A stretch of DNA of 64,000 nt from Gudongella oleilytica (lineage in GTDB: Bacteria > Bacillota > Clostridia > Tissierellales > Tissierellaceae): contig NZ_CP035130.1 of the NCBI RefSeq assembly GCF_004101785.1, forward strand, positions 1,736,001 through 1,800,000, given 5' to 3'. A model generated the notes under the pieces. It was not told the DNA's origin. It was given only the letters and a program-made list of their open reading frames with translations, and searched no databases. Each line of letters begins with the position of its first letter. The stretch's first letter is position 1. Both the position numbers and the translations under genes were made by a program. Below are positions 1 through 8,524 of this stretch, piece after piece.

Positions 1-1356
1 TATCGGCTCAGCAGCAAGTGCAGGCCCTACCCTATAGATAAAATCCCTTTCTTTGTAATAATCTGAGGATATCCTTTCTCTGCTTATTACCTCTCCATTT
101 TTGATTATCGACTTATAGGTGCTGACCTTGTAGCCCGTTCTACCCTCCTGAACAAGCTCTCTATAACCTGGAGGGAGAGAAGGATCAAAATTTTCATGAA
201 CCTTATAGGGAATGGTTGCATGATGCTCAGTGTCTATCTTAACTGTATAATCCCTACCCCTCATGTCGCCATATATATAGAAGTATACCCTGGTTCCAAT
301 GACCTCTGAGTCGATGTAGACTGGATAGTCAAAATTGTTCTTAAACCTTAGATCCAGATACCCTGTCGCTACAGCGCCGTCAGTTCCTCTGGGTACATAC
401 GCAGGAGGCATTGAATGCGGATGTCTTTCAATGATTTCCAGGTCTGCAAGAAGAAGTGCATTATATAGTGTAGTAGATGTCTGGCAAACTCCTCCCCCCA
501 TGCCTGGAGTCAGCTCACCGTTCAGTATCACTGGAGCTTCCTGATAACCGGCATCAGCTCTTCTGGGCCCGGTGGTCTCATTATAGGACAGCTCATCGCC
601 CGGCATCAATAGAATTCCTTTAAAAGCTTTTGCTGAAAGCCTTATGTTGTTAACTCTTCCAGGAGCGCTGCCTTTGAAGCTTGTGGAGAATTCTGCTATC
701 TTTCCGTTGATCCTTTCATAAAACTCAGCTTTTATTTCAGGCTCGATTATCTCGATCGGAAGCTCTACTCTTCCTCCCTCGGAAATTGCCAGCTCTGCAT
801 CCTTTCTTAGTGTATCAAGGTCAACCGCAGTTCCATTGACATGTTTGGTGACATTGATCTCCCCATTGGAAAAATCAAAGTCGGCATCTATCGGGTCCCT
901 TTTGTACTTTTCTGCTAATGTGTTCAATTCAAAATCTAGTCTCGGGACGCTGTATAAAGACTCAATTTCAATGTTTACAGGATCATTCCTCAACTCCTGT
1001 ATTCTCATGAACCTGTCTATTATGCTTCCGCTTCTTCCAATTTTATATGCCTCATCAAGCGCAGCCTCATAATCGTAGGTATATCCGAGCTTGGCATAGG
1101 ATATAAAGGTTTCCTCACCCGGGTGCTCCTCAGATTCTATGATAATTCCCTTTTCGTTGAAGCCATTCTCAAGGCTCTCCCGCAATTTGCTTTCTGCCTG
1201 CTGCCTAGTCAGGCCTCCTATTGGGACATTTGCAACCGAAACACCTTCATAATAACCATCTATGTTTATCCTGCCATCCAGGTAGGTGTAGCCTCCAAAC
1301 AAGGCTCCTGATATAATAAGCAGAACGACAATTGCTGCAACTACTCGTTTATCCAT
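1..1356 (-). CDS. VanW family protein with G5 domain, 3' end outside window
   Basis: The frame is open from an ATG at 1356 to the window edge (452 codons seen), so the C-terminus is missing. Residues about 5-22 form one membrane segment. A peptidoglycan-binding-like region follows, then a typical VanW domain (about residues 245-350) with the motifs LMPGDELSYNETTGPR and GGGVCQTSTTLYNALL. The remaining part, with VQEGRTGYKVSTYK, looks like a G5 domain. Family members are membrane-anchored cell wall proteins of unknown biochemical role. Despite the name there is no vancomycin resistance cluster here. A GGGAG site lies 7 bases before the ATG. The start overlaps the end of nth by 8 bases, so the two are probably translationally coupled. 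Confidence 0.9.
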   Translation of the reverse strand, partial: MDKRVVAAIVVLLIISGALFGGYTYLDGRINIDGYYEGVSVANVPIGGLTRQQAESKLRESLENGFNEKGIIIESEEHPGEETFISYAKLGYTYDYEAALDEAYKIGRSGSIIDRFMRIQELRNDPVNIEIESLYSVPRLDFELNTLAEKYKRDPIDADFDFSNGEINVTKHVNGTAVDLDTLRKDAELAISEGGRVELPIEIIEPEIKAEFYERINGKIAEFSTSFKGSAPGRVNNIRLSAKAFKGILLMPGDELSYNETTGPRRADAGYQEAPVILNGELTPGMGGGVCQTSTTLYNALLLADLEIIERHPHSMPPAYVPRGTDGAVATGYLDLRFKNNFDYPVYIDSEVIGTRVYFYIYGDMRGRDYTVKIDTEHHATIPYKVHENFDPSLPPGYRELVQEGRTGYKVSTYKSIIKNGEVISRERISSDYYKERDFIYRVGPALAAEPI

Positions 1357-2002
1357 TGTTGATCTCCCTTTCATAGTAGAGACATTCCGTATTTATAGGA
1401 CAAATCTCACATTCAGGCTTTCTGGCCTTGCAGATCCTCCGGCCGTGAAATATAAGCAGGTGGTGAGCTTTTGTCCACATATTCTTTGGGATATTTTTCA
1501 TCAGCTCTTCCTCAGTTTTTTCGACTGTCCTGGAATTTGCGAGTCCTATTCTGTTAGATACCCGAAAAACATGAGTGTCAACCGCGATCGCAGGAACTCC
1601 AAATGCGTTACTTGCAACAACATTGGCAGTTTTTCTCCCAACTCCTGGAAGCTTAATAAGTTCTTCTATCGTATCGGGTACTTGACCATTATGCTTTTCC
1701 AGGAGCAACTCACAGGTACTCAGAATATTGCTGCTTTTAGTATTGGACAGTCCACAGCTTCTTATCCTTTTTTCAAGCTCAATCCGGCCAAGTGATATGT
1801 AATCTTCCGGAGACGTAAGTTCAGCAAAAAGCTCTGAAGTCACCTTGTTTACCCTTACATCAGTGCATTGAGCTGATAAGATGGTCGCTATAAGAAGCTC
1901 AAAGGGAGTTGTAAAGTCAAGCTCTGGTCCTGCATCAGGATAAGTCTTAAGAAGCTTTTCTATGACTGATGCCATTTCTTTTTTTGTCAGCTTTTTTCTC
2001 AT
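1349..2002 (-). CDS. nth: Endonuclease III, DNA glycosylase/AP lyase
   Basis: Removes oxidised pyrimidines from DNA and nicks the abasic site (base excision repair). The 217-residue length is normal. The helix-hairpin-helix LPGVGRKTANVV (residues 118-129) carries the catalytic Lys124, and VDTHVFRV carries the catalytic Asp142, matching Lys120 and Asp138 of E. coli. A [4Fe-4S] cluster is formed by Cys191, 198, 201 and 207 (C-X6-C-X2-C-X5-C). The gene lies 8 bases after ylxP and overlaps the VanW gene, so the three form one short operon read leftward. An AGGTGAGACC sequence precedes the ATG. Confidence 0.96.
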   Translation of the reverse strand: MRKKLTKKEMASVIEKLLKTYPDAGPELDFTTPFELLIATILSAQCTDVRVNKVTSELFAELTSPEDYISLGRIELEKRIRSCGLSNTKSSNILSTCELLLEKHNGQVPDTIEELIKLPGVGRKTANVVASNAFGVPAIAVDTHVFRVSNRIGLANSRTVEKTEEELMKNIPKNMWTKAHHLLIFHGRRICKARKPECEICPINTECLYYEREINNG

Positions 2003-2010
2003 GGTCTCAC

Positions 2011-2292
2011 CTATAGTAACTCAATATTTTGCCCTATGATCTCGACCCTGCCATCGCCATCAATAAAGTTGATTACATTTTGGATCATTTTTCTTGCATG
2101 ATCAGGTTCCGTAGATACGCAAGCAAAACCAATTTCAGAGTTTTGCCAGCTGTCAAGCATATCCACCTCAGCTATCGAAATGTTGAATCTATGCTTAAGG
2201 CGCTCTATTATGCTTTTTATGACTTGCCTTTTCTCCTTAAGGGAATGGGCTTCAAATATTTCAAGTCTTATAGTACAAATTCCCACAAACAT
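2011..2292 (-). CDS. ylxP: DUF503 family protein, YlxP-like
   Basis: A 93-residue protein starting MFVGICTIRLEIFEAHSLKEK. The N-terminal beta strand followed by HSLKEKR(Q/R) is the hallmark of DUF503. The family is small and conserved; in Bacillus YlxP is encoded near rbfA and infB and is thought to touch ribosome biogenesis, without a proven function. An upstream in-frame start would add 43 hydrophobic residues, but the AGGAGGG site 7 bases before position 2292 marks the real start. It heads the ylxP-nth-vanW operon. Here it is away from infB/rbfA, which is unusual but seen in Clostridia. Confidence 0.88.
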   Translation of the reverse strand: MFVGICTIRLEIFEAHSLKEKRQVIKSIIERLKHRFNISIAEVDMLDSWQNSEIGFACVSTEPDHARKMIQNVINFIDGDGRVEIIGQNIELL

Positions 2293-2427
2293 TTTATTCC
2301 CTCCTACGCTGACATATATACATTCTACAATATATGAAAAAGAAAAAACAGGGTCAATTGCCATGAGTACAAAAACTACTGCATAGCCCATATTTATCTT
2401 GTGCTTTAATGAACTATTCAATAATTT

Positions 2428-2455
2428 AGATCCAGGATCATATGATCCTGGATCT
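2428..2455 (-). terminator. Perfect 28-base palindrome after the Kbl gene
   Basis: Positions 2428-2441 and 2442-2455 are exact reverse complements (14-bp arms, no spacer). The palindrome lies 17 bases beyond the stop of the leftward acyltransferase gene. The following minus-strand bases (AAATTATTG) make only a weak U-tract, so termination is likely but not certain. The symmetry also allows a protein binding site. Confidence 0.55.
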
Positions 2456-2472
2456 GTATCTTCTATCCAATC

Positions 2473-3660
2473 CTATAAAAGCCTCATTTCCTCCCCAACA
2501 GCCTTAAATGCCTCAACAGCCTTATCAAGCTGTTCCTTGCTGTGTCCTGCAGTCACCATGCATCTTAGTCTTCCTGTTCCCTTTGGTACAGTAGGGAAAA
2601 CTATTCCAGATACGAATACTCCCTTATCGAGAAGTCTTCTGCTGAATTCCATCGTTTTCGCCTCATCTCCAATAATTACCGGAGTTATTGGTGTTTGACT
2701 GTTTCCAATATCAAATCCTAATGTTCCCATTTTTTCTTTGAAGTATTTTGCGTTATCCCATAGCCTGTCGGTGTATTCTGTGGACTCAGTCAGCATCTTC
2801 ACAGCCTCTATTATTGCACCTGCTGCTGCAGGAGGCATTGAGGTTGAGAATAGAACAGGTCTTGCTCTGTGGCTAAGCCATTCATACATAGTGCTTGAGC
2901 CAGCTACATAGCCTCCAACTACACCTATTGCCTTTGATAATGTTCCTATTGTAAAATCTACTCTGCCATGCAGTCCAAAGTGGTCAACTGTTCCCCTCCC
3001 ACTTTCTCCAAGGACACCTGAGCCGTGAGCGTCATCGACATAGGTCATTGCTTCGTATTTTTCAGCAAGCTGAACTATTTCGGGAAGCTTTGCAATGTCA
3101 CCATCCATACTGAATACTCCGTCAGTGATGATAAGGATATTCCTGTACTTGTCTCTTGAATCCTTAAGAACTGACTCCAGGCTGTCCATATCAGAGTGCT
3201 TATATATCCCTTTGTCTGCTCTGGATAGTCTTGAGCCGTCAATGATCGATGCATGATTCAGTTCATCGGAGATGATTATATCTCCAGCCTCTGTAACTGC
3301 CTGGATAGTACCCGCATTGCAATTGAAGCCTGACTGATAGACGAAAGCAGCTTCTTCTCTTTTGAATTTTGAAAGGACCTCCTCCATTTCCTCATGTATG
3401 CTCATATTGCCAATAATTGTCCTGACCGCGCCTGATCCTGCACCATACTTTTCGACCGCTGAAATTGCAGCTGCCTTTAGTCTTGGATGATTTGCGAAAC
3501 CCAGATAGTTATTTGAGGAAAGGTTGATTACTTTCTTACCATCCAAAAGGACCTCAGGACCACTTGCTCCCTGAAGCACAGGCAGTTTTCTGTAAACTCC
3601 CTGATCCTTTAACTCCTGGATCTTATCCTTCAAAAATTGCAGCTCATGAATGTTTGACAA
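2473..3660 (-). CDS. kbl: Glycine C-acetyltransferase (2-amino-3-ketobutyrate CoA ligase) family
   Basis: A PLP-dependent alpha-oxoamine synthase of fold type I (395 residues). Kbl cleaves 2-amino-3-oxobutyrate with CoA to glycine and acetyl-CoA in threonine breakdown. [15 protein letters not shown], the [12 protein letters not shown] loop, [15 protein letters not shown] and the PLP lysine segment [16 protein letters not shown] are all present. No threonine dehydrogenase gene is adjacent, so a BioF-like or other acyltransferase use cannot be excluded, although no biotin genes are nearby either. The start is TTG with GGGAGGG six bases upstream. The gene appears monocistronic, with its own extended -10 promoter and a palindrome at its end. 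Confidence 0.88.
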   Translation of the reverse strand: MSNIHELQFLKDKIQELKDQGVYRKLPVLQGASGPEVLLDGKKVINLSSNNYLGFANHPRLKAAAISAVEKYGAGSGAVRTIIGNMSIHEEMEEVLSKFKREEAAFVYQSGFNCNAGTIQAVTEAGDIIISDELNHASIIDGSRLSRADKGIYKHSDMDSLESVLKDSRDKYRNILIITDGVFSMDGDIAKLPEIVQLAEKYEAMTYVDDAHGSGVLGESGRGTVDHFGLHGRVDFTIGTLSKAIGVVGGYVAGSSTMYEWLSHRARPVLFSTSMPPAAAGAIIEAVKMLTESTEYTDRLWDNAKYFKEKMGTLGFDIGNSQTPITPVIIGDEAKTMEFSRRLLDKGVFVSGIVFPTVPKGTGRLRCMVTAGHSKEQLDKAVEAFKAVGEEMRLL

Positions 3661-3699
3661 TTGGATCCCTCCCTGAAATTAATCGTTTTGTTCGTTTAG

Positions 3700-3728
3700 A
3701 TTATACCACAGCTTCTACCAGTTGGAAA
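3700..3728 (-). promoter_or_regulatory. Probable promoter of kbl
   Basis: On the minus strand TTTCCA (3728-3723) and TATAAT (3705-3700) are separated by 17 bases, and TG precedes the -10 in the extended position (TGGTATAAT). This is about 40 bases upstream of the kbl start. Confidence 0.6.
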
Positions 3729-3750
3729 TTTCCTTATCGGAAAAGAAGAC

Positions 3751-4737
3751 TCATAAATAAGGCTTCCATAGCTCAACCTCTCTTTTCCTGAGATTTTCAA
3801 GCTGATCCTCTAATTCAGACTCTATGCCCATATTTTTAATGGCTATGAGTGCATTTCTTATTAGAACACTTCTGCCTCTCCAGTTCCCGGCCATATCGCC
3901 ATATTTATCTGTGTAATCCCTTTTGCTCATCTCAAGCAGCTCCTTTATGTCAACACAGCCCCCAGTTTTTAAAGGCTGGAACTCCTTGTACCGAGATGAT
4001 CTGACACCCTTATTTTTAGGGCATACAGCCTGACAGGTATCGCAGCCATATATCTTGACACCCATCCTTTTTTGGAGCTCTTCTGGTATGTACTCCTTTG
4101 TTTGAGTAAGATAAGATATGCACTTATGAGGATTCAGGACCCCTGGAGCCTCCAGTGCTCCTGTGGGACACGCATCGAGACAAAGTCTGCAATCTCCGCA
4201 TTGACTTTCAATGGGGATAGCATCAGATGACAATTCAAGGCTGGTGAGTATGTAGCCAATAAATACATAGGACCCGTATATGGGATTTATAATACAGCAA
4301 TTCTTGCCATAGTAGCCTAGTCCCGACCTGTAAGCCAGTTCCCTGTCAACCAGTGGCCCGGTGTCAGCGAATGTAAGGTAGCTGCCACCCAGTACAGACT
4401 CAAGCCTGCCTGAAAGCTCCTTTAGGAGTTTCTTAACCACTATATGATAGTCAAGGCCCCAGGATGATCTGCTTAGACTTCCCTTGATAGTTACCCTGGA
4501 GCTGGTCTCACAGGCTGTATTATATGGAACTGCTATAGTTATTATTCCCTTACATTCCCTGAGAGTCATGGTAGGATCTATTCTATCCTTTACGGATTTT
4601 GGCTCAAACTCAGTAGCGAGTCCTTTGCTGATCCTCGATTCAAGTACTCCCTGAAGTCCGGATAGCACCTCGTTACCTGCAAATCCAACAATATCTATAT
4701 CCAATCCCTTAGCTATATCACTTATTGTTTTTATCAT
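3751..4737 (-). CDS. queG: Epoxyqueuosine reductase QueG
   Basis: Carries out the last step of queuosine synthesis in tRNA, reducing epoxyqueuosine with cobalamin and two [4Fe-4S] clusters. The ferredoxin-like motifs CGDCRLCLDACPTGAL and CDTCQAVCPKNKG are present, as is the YRSGLGYYGKNCCIINP segment of the catalytic domain and a C-terminal HEAT-like tail (NWRGRSVLIRNALIAIKN). A GTG 51 bases upstream is in frame, but GGGAG seven bases before the ATG at 4737 supports the 328-residue start. It is divergent from rodA. A second, shorter QueG-like protein is encoded at 7146-7913. Confidence 0.9.
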   Translation of the reverse strand: MIKTISDIAKGLDIDIVGFAGNEVLSGLQGVLESRISKGLATEFEPKSVKDRIDPTMTLRECKGIITIAVPYNTACETSSRVTIKGSLSRSSWGLDYHIVVKKLLKELSGRLESVLGGSYLTFADTGPLVDRELAYRSGLGYYGKNCCIINPIYGSYVFIGYILTSLELSSDAIPIESQCGDCRLCLDACPTGALEAPGVLNPHKCISYLTQTKEYIPEELQKRMGVKIYGCDTCQAVCPKNKGVRSSRYKEFQPLKTGGCVDIKELLEMSKRDYTDKYGDMAGNWRGRSVLIRNALIAIKNMGIESELEDQLENLRKREVELWKPYL

Positions 4738-4811
4738 TCCAAATCTCCCTCTCAGATGATTATAGCAAATTTGCTTAAGCATTCCCACTACTTCGAATCG
4801 ATGTATTATGA

Positions 4812-4836
4812 TATAATATCATCTGGAATAAAGGAG
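4812..4836 (+). promoter_or_regulatory. Putative -10 and ribosome binding site of rodA
   Basis: A perfect TATAAT lies at 4812-4817 and an AAAGGAG site at 4830-4836, eight bases before the rodA ATG. No good -35 is visible at 16-18 bases, so the promoter call rests on the -10 alone. Confidence 0.4.
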
Positions 4837-4844
4837 TCGATGAA

Positions 4845-5954
4845 ATGTTCAATCTAAGAAAAAAGGCTTTCAAAAAATTTGACTTTATATTACTTGCAAC
4901 GGTCATTATACTTTGCATCTATGGCCTTGTAATGATATACTCTGCAACTCTAAGTATGGAAAATTTAAGGTATGTGAAAACCCAGGGCATTGCAACTCTG
5001 ATCGGTTTTGCAGCAATACTTTTTCTTGTTTTCTTCGACTATCAGTTTCTGGGGAAGCTTTACATCCCAATATATATAGTCTCAATGGGTCTCCTGCTAT
5101 CAGTATTGCTCATGGGTGTGGGTGATGAACAATGGGGAGCACGTTCCTGGCTTTATATCGGCAGCTTCGGCTTCCAGCCGGCAGAGTTTGTAAAGGTTGG
5201 GCTGATAATCTCCCTTGCACAGTACATGGATAAGCATAAGGAGGATATCAACTCACCATTTGTTTTGCTGAAGACGCTTGCCTTGGCATTTTCACCGGTG
5301 ATATTGATACTTATGCAGCCTGATATGGGAACTGCAATGGTATTTGTTTTTATTATTGCAGCAATGTTATTTGCAGGCGGGATAAAATGGAAGTACATCG
5401 GTCTGGCATTTGTTGTGGGTTTGATGAGCCTGCCTGTGATCTGGATGAGACTTGACGATTTTCAGCGTGACAGGATATTTAACTTTCTGGACCCTGAAAG
5501 GGATACAACTAATACAGGTTATCAGGCTTTACAGGGCAGGATAGCTATAGGCAGCGGAAAAATGTTTGGAAGAGGCTTATTTAAGGGAACCCAGACTCAG
5601 TTCAATTATATTCCTGAAAAACAGACTGACTTTATATTTGCAGTTCTGGCAGAAGAACTGGGGTTTATTGGCGGAGCATCACTCATACTGCTTTACTTTA
5701 TTCTATTGTACAGGATAGTCAAAATAGCCAAAAATTCTACGGATACCTTCGGCTCTCTCATGTCAACAGGTCTTGCAGGGATGTTCTTGTTCCATATATG
5801 GGAGAATATCGGAATGACTCTAGGTTTGATGCCCATAACTGGCATTCCCCTGCCTTTCATGAGCTATGGAGGAACCTTCCAGCTTATCAATCTTGTGTCA
5901 ATTGGAATAGTTATCAGTGTAGGGCTTCACAGAGATGGTTTAAGCTTTGAATAA
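4845..5954 (+). CDS. rodA: SEDS-family peptidoglycan glycosyltransferase, RodA
   Basis: A 369-residue polytopic membrane protein with about ten hydrophobic segments. SEDS proteins polymerise lipid II into glycan strands, RodA for elongation and FtsW for division. Family signatures are FQPAEFVKVGLI near residue 110, QPDMGTAMVF, and the C-terminal LGLMPITGIPLPFMSYGGT. The FNFLDPERDTTNTGYQALQ and AIGSGKMFGRGLFKGTQTQ segments are typical of RodA rather than FtsW. It is a single gene with its own terminator just downstream. No mreBCD or pbp2 gene is adjacent here. Confidence 0.93.
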   Translation: MFNLRKKAFKKFDFILLATVIILCIYGLVMIYSATLSMENLRYVKTQGIATLIGFAAILFLVFFDYQFLGKLYIPIYIVSMGLLLSVLLMGVGDEQWGARSWLYIGSFGFQPAEFVKVGLIISLAQYMDKHKEDINSPFVLLKTLALAFSPVILILMQPDMGTAMVFVFIIAAMLFAGGIKWKYIGLAFVVGLMSLPVIWMRLDDFQRDRIFNFLDPERDTTNTGYQALQGRIAIGSGKMFGRGLFKGTQTQFNYIPEKQTDFIFAVLAEELGFIGGASLILLYFILLYRIVKIAKNSTDTFGSLMSTGLAGMFLFHIWENIGMTLGLMPITGIPLPFMSYGGTFQLINLVSIGIVISVGLHRDGLSFE

Positions 5955-5968
5955 GATCCTTCAAAATC

Positions 5969-5993
5969 AGAGGTTAATAACCTCTATTTTTTT
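5969..5993 (+). terminator. Intrinsic terminator of rodA
   Basis: AGAGGTT and AACCTCT pair around a short AAT-type loop and are followed by ATTTTTTT. It begins 15 bases after the rodA stop. Confidence 0.85.
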
Positions 5994-6062
5994 ACACAGT
6001 ACCTTTCATTATAAGATAGTGTGTATTATATTATGGTTGTGCCATGAAAGGGATTGAAGATA

Positions 6063-6425
6063 GTGAACATTCAATTCAAAAAAGGGGTTCTTGAGCTTTG
6101 TGTTCTTTCACAGCTTTCTAAAAAGGATTTTTATGGGTATGAATTGGTTGAAAATATATCAAAGTACGTCCTGATTTCTAAGGGAACCATATATCCGCTG
6201 CTTAGAAGATTTAGAACCGACGGTTATGTTACGACATATCTGGAAGAATCGAAGGAGGGACCCCCAAGAAAGTATTACTGCCTTACTGAAAATGGCAGGG
6301 AGGTATTGGAGAAATTGGAAAGGGAATGGAACACCTTTGTTAACGGGGTCAATCATTTACTAAGGAATGAAGTGAATGAAAAGGAAAGAGTATTTAATCA
6401 GTTTATGATCGAACAGGAAGTATAG
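6063..6425 (+). CDS. PadR family transcriptional regulator
   Basis: A 120-residue winged-helix regulator starting MNIQFKKGVLELCVLSQL, the usual PadR N-terminus. KGTIYPLLRRFRTDGYV is the recognition helix and wing region, followed by GPPRKYYCLTENGREVLEKLE and a C-terminal coiled-coil dimerisation helix. The GTG at 6063 has AAAGGGA ten bases upstream; the in-frame TTG at 6054 lies too close to that site. PadR members often repress a neighbouring membrane protein or efflux gene, but none follows here: the next gene is convergent tdk. The target is therefore unknown. Confidence 0.88.
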   Translation: MNIQFKKGVLELCVLSQLSKKDFYGYELVENISKYVLISKGTIYPLLRRFRTDGYVTTYLEESKEGPPRKYYCLTENGREVLEKLEREWNTFVNGVNHLLRNEVNEKERVFNQFMIEQEV

Positions 6426-6455
6426 CTGTAGTTTCTGAGTGGTTGGATTAATATT

Positions 6456-6486
6456 AAAAATCCCGGGGATTCTCCCCGAGATTTTT
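6456..6486. terminator. Bidirectional terminator between padR and tdk
   Basis: AAAAATC-CGGGGA pairs with TCCCCGAGATTTTT around a TTC loop. There are A-runs on the left and T-runs on the right, so it can stop transcription from both convergent genes. It overlaps the tdk stop. Confidence 0.85.
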
Positions 6487-7093
6487 ATATAAATGTTACC
6501 TGGTTTTTATTTACGATTGCATCCTCCAGCCTTTTTTCCTCTAAATAGCAGCTTCTGCATAGAGGCTCATACTCTCTTGAGGCTCCGATCACTACCCTTT
6601 CCCTGTCCTTGGTTTTCCTGTGGCTTACCCATGCATCAGTTCCGCATTTTACACATACTGCATGGTGCTTAGTCAAATAATCAGCTATTGGCATCAGCTC
6701 CTTGACTATCTCGAAGGGCTGACCCGCAAAATCTATATCAAGTCCTGCTGCAATGACTGTAATATTCTGCCCTAAAAGGCTGTTCACGCCTTTTATTATT
6801 TCATCAAGTCCGCCACCCAGAAACTGGACTTCGTCTATAGCTACAACTTCAGGCTTGTTAAGGCTGCACTGCCTGAGTATTTCCGATATACCCTCGACCA
6901 AAACTGCTTCAAGAGTAGTATCATCGTGTGTCACGATCTCTGAGCTTGCATATCTTGTATCAACTGAAGGCTTGAAAGCCAGGGTCCTGTAGCCTGCGAT
7001 CCTGAATCTTTTTACGTCTTTTTCCAGACTTGATGTTTTACCAGAAAACATCGAACCGGTGTGAATTATGAGCTTTCCTTTGTACTGATGCAT
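6485..7093 (-). CDS. tdk: Thymidine kinase
   Basis: Phosphorylates thymidine with ATP in pyrimidine salvage. The 202-residue protein is of the type II (TK1-like) class. The P-loop GSMFSGKTSS is at residues 13-22, the Walker B-like AIDEVQFLGGG follows, and the structural zinc is bound by CVKCG and CRSC. GAGGGGG precedes the ATG by seven bases. It is followed by the bidirectional terminator shared with padR. Confidence 0.95.
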   Translation of the reverse strand: MHQYKGKLIIHTGSMFSGKTSSLEKDVKRFRIAGYRTLAFKPSVDTRYASSEIVTHDDTTLEAVLVEGISEILRQCSLNKPEVVAIDEVQFLGGGLDEIIKGVNSLLGQNITVIAAGLDIDFAGQPFEIVKELMPIADYLTKHHAVCVKCGTDAWVSHRKTKDRERVVIGASREYEPLCRSCYLEEKRLEDAIVNKNQVTFI

Positions 7094-7145
7094 AAACGCA
7101 CCCCCTCATATTTTTCCCTTACGCTGATCCATGAAGGGATTTTTG

Positions 7146-7913
7146 TCATACTGATTGTGCAACTGGCTTTATTGTGGAACAAGGCAGTCCTGTCAGACAT
7201 TTACCGCAGCATTTTGCCTCACCAAGCTCTCCGAATCCAGTTGCATTAACTTTTAAAACCTCATTGCAGCCAAATCTGTCAAACCCATTATCCAATGCAC
7301 CCACCATGCAGTTGTCAACACATATCCCACAGCTGTCATCCAGTTTTTTAAGACAGTATTCACGATCTGGTCTTTTTGTAGGATCAAGGTGAAGGCTTGT
7401 CACCACGTTACCTAATCTACCACAGCACCCATTTTCAGTTATAAGCATATTATTGATTCCAAAGGTTCCAAGACCTGCTATGTATGCTACGTGCCTGTTG
7501 GACCATACGCTTTTTAAGGTATCATAGTTCATATTTAGTTCTTTTGGCAATTTTCCCGTTCTCCGCCCGGAGTCATTGAGAAACTTGATCAGTCGATCAT
7601 TGATCTCTGAGATGAGAATGTTGGTTTCAATGTAAGCCATTGCCCACTCCCTTGAGCATTCAGTACCTCCAGCATTGCTATCGACCACCCAATCCTCGAA
7701 GGGCAAAAAATAGGCTATAACCGACTTAGCATCGGGATCAATATCAAACGGCTCATAATGATCCGGATCAGCAACCTGCTTTAGCATTTTAAACATCGGA
7801 TCAGCGGCATCTGCATATGCAACCAGGGGTTTCTTCCATCTGGTCGATATATCCTCATTTTTATCAAATTCCCTTACTGCATCGTGAATGACCTTTTCTA
7901 TATCAGATTTCAT
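7146..7913 (-). CDS. QueG-like double [4Fe-4S] protein of unknown function
   Basis: A 255-residue protein related to the catalytic and ferredoxin parts of epoxyqueuosine reductase. AGLGTFGINNMLITENGCCG resembles the QueG GLGYYGKN segment. Two ferredoxin-like clusters can form from CGICVDNCMVGALD and a later CCGKCLTGLPC. It is shorter than QueG and lacks the HEAT-like tail. A true QueG is encoded at 3751-4737, so this paralogue probably does something else. The ATG at 7913 is preferred over GTG at 7922, because GGAAG lies 10 bases before it. It follows cyclophilin by one base, so the two are co-transcribed. Confidence 0.8.
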   Translation of the reverse strand: MKSDIEKVIHDAVREFDKNEDISTRWKKPLVAYADAADPMFKMLKQVADPDHYEPFDIDPDAKSVIAYFLPFEDWVVDSNAGGTECSREWAMAYIETNILISEINDRLIKFLNDSGRRTGKLPKELNMNYDTLKSVWSNRHVAYIAGLGTFGINNMLITENGCCGRLGNVVTSLHLDPTKRPDREYCLKKLDDSCGICVDNCMVGALDNGFDRFGCNEVLKVNATGFGELGEAKCCGKCLTGLPCSTIKPVAQSV

Positions 7914-7914
7914 C

Positions 7915-8523
7915 CTATTCACTCTTCCAAGGTACTATGGTAAGACTTTCAATAATAACTGGCTTTATCGGTTTGTCGCCGCTTCCTACGGCTGTTCCTG
8001 CTATTAGGTCAACTACCTCCATTCCCTCGAACACCTGACCAAATACGGTATGCTTGCCATCCAGCCAGAATGTGCCTCCCAATTCTCTGTAAGCATCCAC
8101 CACATCCTGAGGATAGCCTCTTTTTTCTCCCAAATCCTCCATTTGTCCGAGTATATTATTCTCAACACTTGTCTTTTGTACTATGAAAAACTGGCTTCCA
8201 TTCGTATTCGGTCCGGAATTAGCCATAGATAAGGCACCCCGGAAATTTCTGTACATTGTGTTGAACTCGTCCTGGAAAGGCTTGCCCCAGATACTCTTGC
8301 CGCCTCTTCCCGTCCCCTCGGGATCTCCCCCCTGTATCATAAAATCATTTATTACTCTGTGAAAAGTGATTCCATCATAGTATCCTGACCTTGCATGGGT
8401 TGTGAAGTTCTCCACAGCCTTTGGCGCAACCTCAGGGAACAACCTAATCTTTATCTCACCGAAATTCGTTTTCATTACCGCTATTTCCTCATTGACCTCA
8501 GGCTTCATAAGCTGCTTTAACAA
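7915..8523 (-). CDS. Peptidyl-prolyl cis-trans isomerase, cyclophilin type
   Basis: A 202-residue cyclophilin catalysing proline isomerisation, probably cytosolic because no signal peptide is present. Active-site motifs are [19 protein letters not shown], the [19 protein letters not shown] core and [16 protein letters not shown]. There is an extra loop (about residues 125-150) between the core and the HTVFGQV motif, as in other clostridial members. The start is taken as TTG at 8523: GGGAGG sits eight bases upstream, and the result, [17 protein letters not shown], fits the family. An ATG at 8586 would lie deep in mgtC. It begins one base after the mgtC stop. Confidence 0.88.
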   Translation of the reverse strand: MLKQLMKPEVNEEIAVMKTNFGEIKIRLFPEVAPKAVENFTTHARSGYYDGITFHRVINDFMIQGGDPEGTGRGGKSIWGKPFQDEFNTMYRNFRGALSMANSGPNTNGSQFFIVQKTSVENNILGQMEDLGEKRGYPQDVVDAYRELGGTFWLDGKHTVFGQVFEGMEVVDLIAGTAVGSGDKPIKPVIIESLTIVPWKSE

Positions 8524-8524
8524 A

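Noticed and set aside
1-1356. Vancomycin resistance determinant, from the VanW name
   Set aside because: No vanHAX, vanRS or other cluster genes are present; VanW-domain proteins are common wall proteins of unknown function.
6044-6052. ATG at 6044 as the start of padR
   Set aside because: It is out of frame with the PadR protein; the bases AAAGGGA here act as the ribosome site for GTG at 6063.
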